64,000 nucleotides of DNA from assembly GCA_963719135.1 (NCBI GenBank), contig CAVRAZ010000004.1, positions 186,001-250,000 of the forward strand. Direction: 5' to 3'. The notes under the pieces were generated by a model that ran no database searches, was not told the DNA's origin, and was given only the letters and a program-made list of their open reading frames with translations. Source of the stretch: CAVRAZ01 sp963719135 (lineage in GTDB: Bacteria; Pseudomonadota; Gammaproteobacteria; DSM-19610). The position numbers and the translations under genes are program-made. Of this stretch, positions 1 to 11,533 are shown piece after piece (position 1 is the stretch's first letter; the number at the start of each line of letters is the position of its first letter).

Positions 1-1379
1 ATCACTGTAACCGTATTGAGGTGGACAGCTCGGTGAGCATCCACGCCGTGGAACGCTTCCTGGGCGACCTCGCACTGCAGCAAGGCTGGAAGATCAAGGT
101 GGACGCTCCCCCCAGCGGGCGCCGGATCATGGTGGTGGGCGCCGGGCCCAGCGGGCTGTCGGCGGCCTATCACCTCACCCGCTTGGGGCATACCGTGGAG
201 ATTTTCGAAGCAGGACCCATGGCGGGCGGCATGATGCATTTCGGCATCCCCGCCTACCGCTTGCCGCGCGTCGAGCTGGACCGGGAGATTGCCCGCATCC
301 AGGAAATGGGCGTGCGCATCCTGTTCAACCACAAGGTGGAGGACGTGGCGGCGGAGAAAGCGGCGGGACAGTTCGACGCGGTGTTTGTCGCGGTGGGTGC
401 GCACATCAGCAAGCGGGTCGATATTCCAGCGCGGGATGCCGGCAAGATATTCGATGCGGTCAGCTTTCTGCGTCAGGCGTCAGCGGGAGAGGCGCCGACT
501 CTGGGCCGACGCGTGGCCATTTACGGTGGCGGCAACACGGCGATGGATGCCGCCAGGACTGCCAGGCGTCTTGGCGCCGAGGAAGCTCTCATCATCTACC
601 GGCGTGACCGCGAGCACATGCCCGCCCACCCTTCCGAAGCCGATGAGGCCATCGAGGAGGGTGTGAAGATCAACTGGCTGCGGACCATCAAAGAGATCGA
701 TCAGAGCAAGATCCAGGTCGAGGTGATGCGCATCAATGCCGAAGGCTATCCGGAGCCGACCGGCCAATTCGAGACTCTGGAGGCTGACACGCTGATCCTG
801 GCCCTGGGCCAGGACACCGATACCGCGTTCCTGCAGCAGGTGCCGGCCATCGAATTCAAGCGCGACGGCACCGTGGTGGTCGACGCCAACATGATGACCG
901 GCCATGCGGGTATCTTCGCCGGCGGCGACATGGTGCCCAGCGAGCGCACGGTGACCGTGGCGGTCGGGCACGGCAAGATGGCCGCCCGACATATCGACGC
1001 CTACCTCAGCGGCGCGCAGTACATCAAGGTGGCGAAGCACCCTGTGGTCGGTTTCGACTCGCTGCATATTCACTACCTTACCGAGGCGCAGCGGAGGCAT
1101 CAGGACCATCTGGACCCGGAGCGCCGCCGCTATGGCTTCGACGAAGTTGTCAGGGGGCTGAGCGAGAGCGAAGCCGCTTATGAGGCTAAACGCTGCTTCT
1201 CCTGCGGCAACTGCTTCGAGTGCGACGGCTGCTTCGGCGCCTGCCCCGAGCACGCGATCATCAAGTTGGGCCCCGGGATGCGTTACCGCTATGACTACAA
1301 TCTTTGCACCGGCTGTGCCGTGTGCTTCGAGCAGTGTCCCTGTCATGCCATCGACATGATCCCGGAACCAGGAGTCTGA
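1..1379 (+). CDS. GltD-like NAD(P)H/FAD/Fe-S oxidoreductase (5' end outside window)
   Basis: Resembles the small subunit of glutamate synthase and related flavoproteins that pass electrons between NAD(P)H, FAD and Fe-S clusters. The reading frame is open to the left edge. The first codons visible (from base 3) read HCNRIEVD, the end of the N-terminal Cys-rich cluster motif of this family, so the GTG at base 21 is internal and the true start lies upstream. An FAD-binding Rossmann motif (VVGAGPSGLSAAYHL) lies near bases 130-175 and a second nucleotide-binding motif (IYGGGNTAMDAARTA) near 519-565. The C-terminus, about 1190-1360, carries two ferredoxin-like Cys clusters, including CTGCAVCFEQCP, which plain GltD lacks. 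It ends 3 bp before nifJ. The likely role, inferred from context, is linking the pyridine nucleotide pool to the ferredoxin reduced by NifJ. Confidence 0.85.
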   Translation, partial: HCNRIEVDSSVSIHAVERFLGDLALQQGWKIKVDAPPSGRRIMVVGAGPSGLSAAYHLTRLGHTVEIFEAGPMAGGMMHFGIPAYRLPRVELDREIARIQEMGVRILFNHKVEDVAAEKAAGQFDAVFVAVGAHISKRVDIPARDAGKIFDAVSFLRQASAGEAPTLGRRVAIYGGGNTAMDAARTARRLGAEEALIIYRRDREHMPAHPSEADEAIEEGVKINWLRTIKEIDQSKIQVEVMRINAEGYPEPTGQFETLEADTLILALGQDTDTAFLQQVPAIEFKRDGTVVVDANMMTGHAGIFAGGDMVPSERTVTVAVGHGKMAARHIDAYLSGAQYIKVAKHPVVGFDSLHIHYLTEAQRRHQDHLDPERRRYGFDEVVRGLSESEAAYEAKRCFSCGNCFECDGCFGACPEHAIIKLGPGMRYRYDYNLCTGCAVCFEQCPCHAIDMIPEPGV

Positions 1380-1382
1380 TCC

Positions 1383-4970
<3,588 letters not shown>

Positions 4971-4990
4971 GTAATCGGGGGAAACACCCT

Positions 4991-5992
4991 ATGGATCTCA
5001 CCACGAACTATATGGGGCTGAGCCTGAAGCATCCGGTGGTTGCCTCGGCGTCGCCGTTGTCGGGGACGCTGGAGGGCATGAAGCGGTTGGAGGACGGGGG
5101 CATTGCGGCAATCGTGATGTTTTCGCTGTTCGAAGAGCAGATTCGCCACGACAACGAAGCCTTTTCCTACCTCATGGAGTCGGGCACCTTTAGCTTCGCC
5201 GAGTCACTGAGCTATTTTCCGCAGACCGATGCCTACGACGTGGGGCCGGAGCACTATCTGGAGCTGGTCCGGCGGGCAGCCGAGGATTTGGAGGTGCCGG
5301 TCATCGCCAGCTTGAACTGCGTCACCAGCGAAGGCTGGGTGCAGTATGCCCGGCAGCTGCAGGAGGCCGGGGCGGCCGGGCTGGAATTGAACATCTACGG
5401 CGTGCATGCCGACCTCGACGTATCCGGCGCGCAGGTCGAGCAGCGCTACGTGGACATCCTCAAGGCCGTCAAGTCGACCGTCAGCATTCCGGTGGCCCTC
5501 AAGCTCAGCGCGTTCTTCAGCGCGATGGGGCACCTGGCCAAGCGCCTGGACGCGGCGGGAGCCGACGCCCTGGTACTGTTCAACCGCTTCTTCCAGCCCG
5601 ACATCGACATCAATGAGCTTGAGGTGCAGCCCACCTTGCCGCTGAGTTCGGCCGGCGAGATACGCGCGCCGCTGCTGTGGATCGCCCTGCTGCACGGTCA
5701 CCTCAAGGCCTCCCTGGGCGCCACGCGCGGCGTGGAAGGTCCCGTCGAGGTGATCAAATACCTGCTGGCGGGCGCCGATGCGGTGATGACGACTTCCGCC
5801 CTGCTGCGCAACGGGCCCGCTTATGCCGCCAACCTGGTGGAGGGATTGCAGCAGTGGATGGAGGGCCACGGATTCGAGTCGGTGGGCAAGATGCGCGGGG
5901 TCATGAGCCACCGCAATGTGGCGAACCCCCGCGCCTTCGAGCGCGCGAACTACCTCCGCGTGCTGGAGAGCTTCAAGAGCCAATACCGCTAG
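4991..5992 (+). CDS. Dihydroorotate dehydrogenase-like flavoprotein
   Basis: A 333-aa TIM-barrel protein of the dihydroorotate dehydrogenase superfamily. The opening segment LGLSLKHPVVASASPLS-like (MGLSLKHPVVASASPLSG) matches the N-terminus of FMN-dependent class 1 enzymes, and the later ASLNC, LELNIYG and ALKLSAFF strands fit the barrel. The gene starts 20 bp after nifJ and reads as the third member of that operon. Homologues beside nifJ are usually labelled 'dihydroorotate dehydrogenase-like'; the true substrate is unknown, and a pyrimidine role is doubtful because no pyr gene is nearby. With the GltD-like flavoprotein it may form an electron-transfer set with NifJ, which is inference. Confidence 0.85.
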   Translation: MDLTTNYMGLSLKHPVVASASPLSGTLEGMKRLEDGGIAAIVMFSLFEEQIRHDNEAFSYLMESGTFSFAESLSYFPQTDAYDVGPEHYLELVRRAAEDLEVPVIASLNCVTSEGWVQYARQLQEAGAAGLELNIYGVHADLDVSGAQVEQRYVDILKAVKSTVSIPVALKLSAFFSAMGHLAKRLDAAGADALVLFNRFFQPDIDINELEVQPTLPLSSAGEIRAPLLWIALLHGHLKASLGATRGVEGPVEVIKYLLAGADAVMTTSALLRNGPAYAANLVEGLQQWMEGHGFESVGKMRGVMSHRNVANPRAFERANYLRVLESFKSQYR

Positions 5993-6161
5993 TGCTTACG
6001 ACGTCAGTGCTTGCGTTCAAACATCCCTTCTCTCTCAAACCGACGAATGGCTGTGCCGTTGGCCGGCTATAGATTCCTGGCGCCATTGGCGCATGAATGT
6101 CCGCAAAGGTCGAAGCAGGACCGGCTGACCCAAGTAGTATGAGTTTAAAAGACCGGGCGCG

Positions 6162-6194
6162 ACCCCTATGTATAGTGTTGAACTATGTATAGTT
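6162..6194 (+). repeat. Left 33-bp terminal inverted repeat of the RIT element
   Basis: Reads ACCCCTATG... and ends ...CTATGTATAGTT. It is the exact reverse complement of 9603-9635. Internally it holds two direct copies of CTATGTATAGT (6166-6176 and 6183-6193), 17 bp apart start to start. The second copy belongs to the near-palindrome AACTATGTATAGTT (6181-6194), the size and symmetry expected of a tyrosine-recombinase core site. Confidence 0.95.
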
Positions 6195-6249
6195 GAGTCA
6201 ACGGGTTACCCGCCAGCCCCTGTTTCAATAGACCTCAGGGCCGGCGGCT

Positions 6250-6261
6250 CTATACATAGTT
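6250..6261 (-). repeat. Internal CTATGTATAG-type box overlapping the ritC stop
   Basis: CTATACATAGTT, the reverse complement of the box in the terminal repeats, lies 56 bp inside the left repeat. It overlaps the ritC stop codon (6260-6262). It may be an extra recombinase binding site; that function is inferred from sequence identity only. Confidence 0.7.
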
Positions 6262-7270
6262 ACAGCCCCTGAAGGAACTGCATCAGGGCGTCAGGTGGGC
6301 GGTAACGGTGGATCTTCATGTCGGGTTCCTGAAGCCGGGCCAACGCCTTATCTTTCATCGCCAGATCAGCCTCGACGTACCGGCGCGTGGTGGACATGTT
6401 CTCGTGTCCCAGCCACAGTGCAATCACACTGAAAGCCACGCCGGACTGCAGCATATGCATTGCTGTAGAGTGCCGGATCGAATGCGGCGATATGTGCCGC
6501 TTGGCGAGGCTACGGTGCACTTCAGATGCACGGCCAACAGCGATATTGAGTCGTTGATTAACATTGGCACGTGTCATTGCTTGCCCTGTCCGATTGGGCA
6601 GCAAGGGCGCGTCGGGACCCAGCGTGGAGGTGCACCGTAGCCAGAACCGGATCTCCCGAACCGTGGACTTCCACAATGGCACCGCGCGCTGCTTGCGACC
6701 CTTACCGCGCAGGTGAACACAGGGCGAAGCCTCTAGTACGACATCGGCAACACGCACAGCGATAATCTCCGAGACACGAGCCCCGGTGTTGTAGAGCATG
6801 GCTAGCAGCAGATGGTCGCGCTGCGAAGTCCATGTGCTGCCCGGCTCGCCGATCACTGCCAGCATCTCCTCGCGCGAGAGGAACCCGAGCATCGGGCGCT
6901 CGAAACGCTTCATTGGCACACCCAGCGCACGTTCAATGGCATGCAATGACGAGACATCGCGACGCGACGCAAATTTCAAGAACGCACGCAGCGCCGTCAG
7001 CCTCAGGTTGCGACTGCGCACCGCATTGTTGCGCTGCTGCTCCAGGTGGTCCAGGAACGCCATGATCAAGTCGGGTTCGATATCGGCTAGACATAGCTCG
7101 GTTGGCGCCTTGCCCAGGCGCACATGTGCGAAGTCCAGGAACAGCATCAAGGCGTCGCGGTAGGAGGCAACAGTGTGGGGGCTCAAGGCACGCTGCGTGA
7201 CCAGATACTCCGTGAAAAACTGCTGGACCAACGATGGGAACGAAGGTGAGTGTGCGGTGGCTTCAGACAT
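6260..7270 (-). CDS. ritC: Tyrosine recombinase, third gene of the RIT trio
   Basis: A 336-aa integrase/recombinase of the phage-integrase family that should cut and join DNA through a covalent phosphotyrosine. Residues about 10-110 form the N-terminal SAM-like DNA-binding domain. The catalytic domain shows Arg in YNTGARVSEI, Lys in RGKGRKQRAVPL, HSIRH (His-x-x-Arg), the later His in WLGHENMSTTRRY, and the nucleophile Tyr at the end of that motif. The ATG at 7270 overlaps the end of ritB (stop 7263) by 8 bp, pointing to translational coupling. The stop codon lies inside a copy of the element's repeat box. The protein is complete and full length. Confidence 0.92.
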   Translation of the reverse strand: MSEATAHSPSFPSLVQQFFTEYLVTQRALSPHTVASYRDALMLFLDFAHVRLGKAPTELCLADIEPDLIMAFLDHLEQQRNNAVRSRNLRLTALRAFLKFASRRDVSSLHAIERALGVPMKRFERPMLGFLSREEMLAVIGEPGSTWTSQRDHLLLAMLYNTGARVSEIIAVRVADVVLEASPCVHLRGKGRKQRAVPLWKSTVREIRFWLRCTSTLGPDAPLLPNRTGQAMTRANVNQRLNIAVGRASEVHRSLAKRHISPHSIRHSTAMHMLQSGVAFSVIALWLGHENMSTTRRYVEADLAMKDKALARLQEPDMKIHRYRPPDALMQFLQGL

Positions 7271-8231
7271 GATGCACCGCCGAGGCTGGCATGAGAGACT
7301 CGAACTTACCCGCAGCCACCGCCATCAGTTCGGGCACGCCGGTCAGGTACCAGTAGGTATTGGTCACCATTGCGTGGCCGACGTAGGTGGACAGGGACAG
7401 CATCGCCTGATCGATGTCCACACCTTGGGCATGCCAAAGCAGCACGCGACGAACGATGAAGGTGTGACGAAGGTCGTGGATACGCGGCGCAGCGTGGGCG
7501 CCACGGTTGACCCAGCCCAATTGATCCCGCAGGTGCTGGAAGACCCGATTCACCTGACGCAGGCTCAGGGCGAACCCCAGACGCTGGCCCCGCGTGCTGA
7601 TGAAGAACGGCGTCTCGTCCGTGACCGTGATATGGCGTTTGCACAGCCCGCGGTACCGCCGCAACGCATCTACTGTGCTAGGATGCAGCGGTACATAGCG
7701 GGATTTGGCAAACTTGGTCTGCTGAACGGTCAGCATACCCAACTTCAGGTCGACATCCGCGTCCGTCAGGTGCCCTGCCTCGGAGATCCGCAGACCGGTT
7801 GCCGCCAGCAAGCCGAACAGGGTCTCGTAGGTTGCTCCGCGCAGTGCCGGACTAAGACGGCGAGCCGCAGCCAGCAAGTCGACAATCTCCTGCTCACTGT
7901 AGATGTGAGGTGCCAGTCGCTGACCGACCCGGCCGAAGACGGTGTGATCCGGGACCTCAGTACGCGGATCGAACTGCTGCAGATAACGGGCAAAGGGACG
8001 CAGCTTCTTCAGCCGCCGTGCCCAGGTGATGGGTGAATCGCCGTTGGCCTTGGCGCATCGCGCCCATGCGCCCATGACCTCAACCGTCAGCGGCCCTTCG
8101 TAGCCAAGACCATCGACGTAGTGTGCAAAGCTCCTGACGGCATAGCCTGTAGTGCGCGAGCCATAGCCGAGCTGGTGGCGTTCATCCAGGTAGTTCTCGG
8201 CGTGTGATTGCATCGTGACGGGCGCGTTCAT
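7263..8231 (-). CDS. ritB: Tyrosine recombinase, middle gene of the RIT trio
   Basis: A 322-aa phage-integrase-family recombinase. Catalytic residues are visible as Arg in AATGLRISEAG, Lys in the TKFAKSRYVPL strand, HDLRHTF (His-x-x-Arg), His in YVGHAMVTNTYWY, and a following Tyr. I chose the ATG at 8231 because it overlaps the ritA stop as ATGA (8228-8231), the usual sign of coupled translation. An in-frame ATG six codons upstream (8249) is possible but would lie inside ritA. The protein differs clearly from its two neighbours, as in other RIT elements, where the three recombinases belong to separate subfamilies that stay together. Confidence 0.92.
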   Translation of the reverse strand: MNAPVTMQSHAENYLDERHQLGYGSRTTGYAVRSFAHYVDGLGYEGPLTVEVMGAWARCAKANGDSPITWARRLKKLRPFARYLQQFDPRTEVPDHTVFGRVGQRLAPHIYSEQEIVDLLAAARRLSPALRGATYETLFGLLAATGLRISEAGHLTDADVDLKLGMLTVQQTKFAKSRYVPLHPSTVDALRRYRGLCKRHITVTDETPFFISTRGQRLGFALSLRQVNRVFQHLRDQLGWVNRGAHAAPRIHDLRHTFIVRRVLLWHAQGVDIDQAMLSLSTYVGHAMVTNTYWYLTGVPELMAVAAGKFESLMPASAVHHV

Positions 8232-9484
8232 GCTGCACACCCCGGCCACGGCAGGGCGACCGCTGCCAGGTTCCGGCTATCGAGCTTGGCGTAGATCAGC
8301 GTTGTGTTCAGTGAGCGGTGGCGCAAGACATCAGCCACCTCCTTGAGCGAGCTGCCGCCGGCCAGTAGGCGGCTGGCCATGGTGTGACGCAACAGGTGTG
8401 CCTGAGTGTAAGGTAGACCAGCGCGGGCATAGGCTTGGCGGATTGCTTTGCGTACACAGTCGGGGCCGATCGGTTGATCACGTGGGGCGATGTGGCGCAC
8501 GAATACCGCCCGGCTGGTGGTCTGCGGACGTTCGAGCTTCAGGTAGTCGACAATGGCACGACCAGTAGCCTCCGGCAAAGGCAGAATGTCTTCACGCCGG
8601 CTTTTGGTTCTGCTTAATGTGATCGTGCCGGCACGCCAGTCGATATCGTCCAGGGCGAGCTTGGCGATCTCTCCGCAGCGCAAGCCGAGGTCCAGGGCGC
8701 AGCGCACCATGGCATCGGCGCGGCGTGCCGATAGACCATCCCAGCCGAGGGAATCCACCAGGCACCCGACCTCGGTGCTGCTCAGGGCTTTCGGCAGGGA
8801 AGCCAGTTGCCAGTTGGCCGGATAGGACACCACGCCGATCAGAGCATGCATCTGATCACCACAGGTGATACGGAAGCGGAAATAGCCACGCAACGCCGAA
8901 ACCAGCGAGCCGGCGCTGCCCGGTGTGCTGTAGAGTTCGCGCTGGCCGGCAACGAATCGACGTACATCTTCGGGTATGATCGCCGAGAGGACAACGGGCC
9001 GACTCCCGAATTGCTCAAGGAGCAGGCGACGTACTGTGCAGAGATACATGCTGCGCGTCGCCGGGGCGAGTCCGCGAACATGGTTCATATGGTCGTCGAA
9101 GCGACGCAGTTCCTCATCTATCGGGGTCGTTCCCCCTATGGGTTCGGTGATAACCGCCTCGGCACGCAGGACGACAAGCAGATGCCTGAGCGCCGCGCGC
9201 AGGTTATTGCGAGTCCGGTGTACCGGTCTGGTACAAGCACACTGCGGTAAATGGTTTTTGAGAAACCGCTGGACCACATCCTCGTCGATACAATGGGCGT
9301 CCAACCGGCACTGACTCATCCAGCGTGCAAAGTGGGCAATGCAACTGAGGTAGGTGTCGATGGTGTGGGGCGCATAGCGGCGCTCGGACAGGTAATGTGT
9401 GAACGCATCAACGTAGGGCGCTAACTGGCCCTCGTGAAGCCAATCCGTCGGTCTGCTGTGAAGTTGTCGCGTCGAGTTCATCAT
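8228..9484 (-). CDS. ritA: Tyrosine recombinase, first gene of the RIT trio
   Basis: A 418-aa tyrosine recombinase and the longest of the three. The N-terminal half has two core-binding-like helical blocks (about residues 20-110 and 125-215). The catalytic half shows Arg in LDLGLRCGEIAKL, Lys in SRTKSRRED, HLLRHTMASRLL (His-x-x-Arg), His in VLRHRSLNTTLIY, and the terminal Tyr nucleophile. The start ATG at 9484 follows AGGAG by a few bases on the minus strand; the next codon is also ATG. It is the promoter-proximal gene of the trio. A one-mismatch copy of the terminal-repeat box lies about 42 bp upstream, so the recombinase may regulate its own expression. Confidence 0.92.
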   Translation of the reverse strand: MMNSTRQLHSRPTDWLHEGQLAPYVDAFTHYLSERRYAPHTIDTYLSCIAHFARWMSQCRLDAHCIDEDVVQRFLKNHLPQCACTRPVHRTRNNLRAALRHLLVVLRAEAVITEPIGGTTPIDEELRRFDDHMNHVRGLAPATRSMYLCTVRRLLLEQFGSRPVVLSAIIPEDVRRFVAGQRELYSTPGSAGSLVSALRGYFRFRITCGDQMHALIGVVSYPANWQLASLPKALSSTEVGCLVDSLGWDGLSARRADAMVRCALDLGLRCGEIAKLALDDIDWRAGTITLSRTKSRREDILPLPEATGRAIVDYLKLERPQTTSRAVFVRHIAPRDQPIGPDCVRKAIRQAYARAGLPYTQAHLLRHTMASRLLAGGSSLKEVADVLRHRSLNTTLIYAKLDSRNLAAVALPWPGCAA

Positions 9485-9525
9485 GGTCTCCTGAAGTAAG
9501 GGAATGACACTTCAGAAAACCAGAA

Positions 9526-9539
9526 AACTATGTTTAGTT
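9526..9539. repeat. Diverged terminal-repeat box in the ritA promoter
   Basis: AACTATGTTTAGTT differs by one base from AACTATGTATAGTT in the terminal repeats. It lies between the ritA start codon and its likely -35 element, where bound recombinase would block transcription. The regulatory role is inference. Confidence 0.55.
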
Positions 9540-9562
9540 CACCATCACCCCAATCTGATCAA
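9534..9562 (-). promoter_or_regulatory. Candidate ritA promoter
   Basis: On the minus strand TTGATC (9562-9557) and AACTAA (9539-9534) are separated by 17 bp, upstream of ritA. The -10 match is weak. It overlaps the repeat-like box at 9526-9539. Confidence 0.35.
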
Positions 9563-9602
9563 ACCCAGGAAACACGCTGCTCGCCGCTGTCGGGCACCCA
9601 TA

Positions 9603-9635
9603 AACTATACATAGTTCAACACTATACATAGGGGT
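9603..9635 (-). repeat. Right 33-bp terminal inverted repeat of the RIT element
   Basis: The exact reverse complement of 6162-6194, with no mismatch over 33 bp. The match stops at both sides (6161/9636 outside, 6195/9602 inside), which sets the element's outer edges if they coincide with the repeat. Confidence 0.95.
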
Positions 9636-9636
9636 T

Positions 9637-9658
9637 GTTATGTATAGCTATACATAAC
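9637..9658. repeat. Perfect 22-bp palindrome just outside the right RIT repeat
   Basis: Two copies of GTTATGTATAG face each other in a perfect 22-bp palindrome, starting one base beyond the right terminal repeat. Its core, TATGTATAG, is the same box found inside the repeats. It could be part of the element's end or of its target; there is no equivalent outside the left repeat. Confidence 0.75.
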
Positions 9659-10113
9659 GACCCAACTGCGACATTCCAGCAAGCTGACATTAATGTCAGA
9701 GCAGTACTGAAGTTGGACATTGGGTGAACCTTTGTCACTGAAATTCCTGCCCGTGGAAGCTTGGAAGGCAGGAATCCTGACGCCATCTATGCCTGGCCAT
9801 AGTCCTTCTCAGTACTCCGGAAATCACAAGAAAATCATGCCATCACGGCATGATGTGGGCGTTGATGTCTTTACCACAAATGTTTCCGTGTTACTGAACT
9901 TTGGCGTTGGACTTACTGTCAACGGGTAGTACGAAAGAGCGCGCGGTCAGGCAACCTGGAGGACATGACCGTCCCCTGAACCCGAGCATGGCCGGATGTG
10001 GGAGATTAAGCATATCAAGCCGCCTCCCTGGCGAACGGCGCCGGTGTGCGGGACGTTCAGTGCCTGTTCCGACAAACCGTTGTAACTCCCACACACCACT
10101 GCGCGAGGTAGCG
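9659..10113. other. Non-coding stretch between RIT element and repeat-protein gene
   Basis: No convincing gene. It holds a perfect 16-bp palindrome, CTGACATTAATGTCAG (9684-9699), enclosed by CCAACT (9662-9667) and AGTTGG (9711-9716), which together could be a remnant mobile-element end or an operator. A short TTG-initiated open frame at 9720-9929 has no ribosome binding site or family resemblance. Confidence 0.5.
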
Positions 10114-10596
10114 GTGTCCAGACATAACGGGCGTGTTGGTCATCTGGCAGGGGCCGCGGCGGGAGCCATCCTTGGTTTGGCCGCATTGCCGTGCACGGTC
10201 GCGGCGGCACCCGATTCCTTCCTCCTCGCCGCCGGTACGTTGCCGTTCGTCGCCGTCGCGGATCAGACGCCGCCGGAATCCAGCCGCGAGTGCGATACCT
10301 GGCGACAGCATCCGCGGCAATCCAGCACGGACGTGGAGCGGCACAAATGCGGCCGGGAAGCCGGCAGGCGCGCCCGGGTGCCGGCCGGGACTGGCGGAAA
10401 CTTGGCGCCGTCCTTGCCCGATGCGACCCTGCAATTGCCGAATGCAGTTCCGCAACTGCCTAACGCCGTCCCGCAGTTACCGAATGCACTTCCGCAATTG
10501 CCCAATGCCGTCCCGCAACTGCCTGAACCCACGCGCACTCGGCCTGGCGGCGCCCAGCCCCTGCCCGGTTTCGAACCGTTGCCGGACAGGCATTGA
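10114..10596 (+). CDS. Small secreted protein with tandem QLPNAVP repeats
   Basis: Not a family I recognise. I placed the start at GTG 10114, preceded by GAGGTA, because it gives an N-terminus (MSRHNGRVGHLAGAAAGAIL then LGLAALPCTVAAA) that looks like a signal peptide. The mature part, about 125 aa, is low-complexity, with two cysteines and a C-terminal block of five seven-residue units of the form P-Q-L-P-N-A-V. The 21-bp DNA units differ almost only at synonymous positions (CAA/CAG; CTG/TTG/TTA; CCG/CCT/CCC; AAT/AAC; GCA/GCC), strong evidence that this strand and frame are translated. The protein ends DRH. Cell-wall or periplasmic localisation is likely; function unknown. Confidence 0.55.
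   Translation: MSRHNGRVGHLAGAAAGAILGLAALPCTVAAAPDSFLLAAGTLPFVAVADQTPPESSRECDTWRQHPRQSSTDVERHKCGREAGRRARVPAGTGGNLAPSLPDATLQLPNAVPQLPNAVPQLPNALPQLPNAVPQLPEPTRTRPGGAQPLPGFEPLPDRH
10429..10533 (+). repeat. Five tandem 21-bp units inside the repeat protein
   Basis: Five consecutive 21-bp units encode L/P-Q-L-P-N-A-V, the last diverged to PQLPEPT. Base changes between the first four units are nearly all synonymous. It is coding DNA, not a CRISPR array: there are no spacers. Confidence 0.85.
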
Positions 10597-10690
10597 CATG
10601 CGCTTTCCGGAGCCTCGCGGCTGTGAATCAGCTACGTACGCCTGGCTGCACTATGGCCACTGGTTTCGCGTCCGGCAGAGTTAAAGTTCG

Positions 10691-11533
10691 CTATTTGAGC
10701 AACTCCGGCGTCGCCAGCGCCGCCCGGTGTATGTCGACGTTGTAATACCGCGTCGGAAACGGCTTATTCGCCGCATCCTCCTCCCGAAACCTGCGCAAAT
10801 CCCCCTTGCCCGCCATCGTCGCCGTCCACCAGCCGCTGGGATAACAGGGCTGCGGAAACTGGAGCGTGTGAATGTGACTGAACCCGCCGGCGCGCATCGC
10901 GTTCTGCAGCGGGCGGATGATGCTGTCCAGGTGCAGCAGCGGCGATTCGCTCTGCTGGATCAGAAGGCCCTGGTCGCCCAGCGCCCGGTGGCAGTCGCGG
11001 AAGAACTTCTCGGTGAACAGCCCTTCGGCCGGACCCACCGGATCGGTGCTGTCGACGATCACCACGTCGACGCTGCCTGATTCGGCTTCCCGCATCCACT
11101 TCAGGCCGTCGACGAACAGCAGCTCGGCGCGCGGGTCGTGGTTCGAGGCGCACAGCTCGGGAAAATATCGCTCCGAAAGCCGCGTCACGCGTTCGTCGAT
11201 CTCGACCTGCACGGCGTGCTCGACTTCGGGGTGGCGCAGCACTTCCAGCAGCGTGCCGCAGTCGCCGCCGCCGATGATCACCACGCGCTTCGGTGCCGGG
11301 TGTGTGTACAGCACCGGATGCGACATCATCTCGTGGTAGAGAAAATTGTCGCGGCTGGTGAGCATGAAGAAGCCGTCGATCGCCATGAGGTTGCCGAATT
11401 GCTCGGTCTCGTAAATCTCGATGCGCTGGAACGGCGTCTGTTCCTCGTGCAGTTTCGCCTTGATCCGCAACCCGTAAACCGAGCCGGCCGGTTCGTGGAT
11501 TTCAGTAAACCATTGATCGCTCGTGATGCTCAT
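10691..11533 (-). CDS. speE: Polyamine aminopropyltransferase (spermidine synthase)
   Basis: Transfers an aminopropyl group from decarboxylated S-adenosylmethionine to putrescine, forming spermidine in the cytoplasm. At 280 aa it has the usual length. Diagnostic segments are YHEMMSHPVL, the nucleotide-binding VVIIGGGDCGTLLEVLRH, the acidic HAVQVEIDERV strand and the active-site loop DSTDPVGPAEGLF. I chose ATG 11533 (MSITSDQW...): the frame stays open to 11602, but the longer version would run into the divergent speA promoter. It is transcribed away from speA, with 122 bp between the two starts, as expected for genes of one pathway sharing a control region. No speD or agmatinase gene is in the window. 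Confidence 0.95.
   Translation of the reverse strand: MSITSDQWFTEIHEPAGSVYGLRIKAKLHEEQTPFQRIEIYETEQFGNLMAIDGFFMLTSRDNFLYHEMMSHPVLYTHPAPKRVVIIGGGDCGTLLEVLRHPEVEHAVQVEIDERVTRLSERYFPELCASNHDPRAELLFVDGLKWMREAESGSVDVVIVDSTDPVGPAEGLFTEKFFRDCHRALGDQGLLIQQSESPLLHLDSIIRPLQNAMRAGGFSHIHTLQFPQPCYPSGWWTATMAGKGDLRRFREEDAANKPFPTRYYNVDIHRAALATPELLK

Larger units (their letters stand above)
6162..9635 (-). mobile_element. RIT (recombinase-in-trio) element, apparently complete
   Basis: Three overlapping tyrosine-recombinase genes on the minus strand (9484 to 6260) are enclosed by a perfect 33-bp inverted repeat, 6162-6194 and 9603-9635. Three different recombinases in tandem bounded by inverted repeats is the defining layout of RIT elements (ritA, ritB, ritC). 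All three proteins keep the Arg...Lys...His-x-x-Arg...His...Tyr catalytic set, so the element may be active. No passenger gene is present. The flanks carry CGACCC at 6160-6165 and 9658-9663, which could be a short target duplication but could equally be chance. The insertion lies between the nifJ operon and a non-coding stretch, with no broken gene visible. Confidence 0.9.

Noticed and set aside
6160..9663. CGACCC as a definite target-site duplication of the RIT element
   Set aside because: Six bases are too short to be convincing, and the copies are at unequal distances from the 33-bp repeats.
9720..9929. 69-aa open frame near the RIT element
   Set aside because: TTG start, no ribosome-binding site, no family resemblance.
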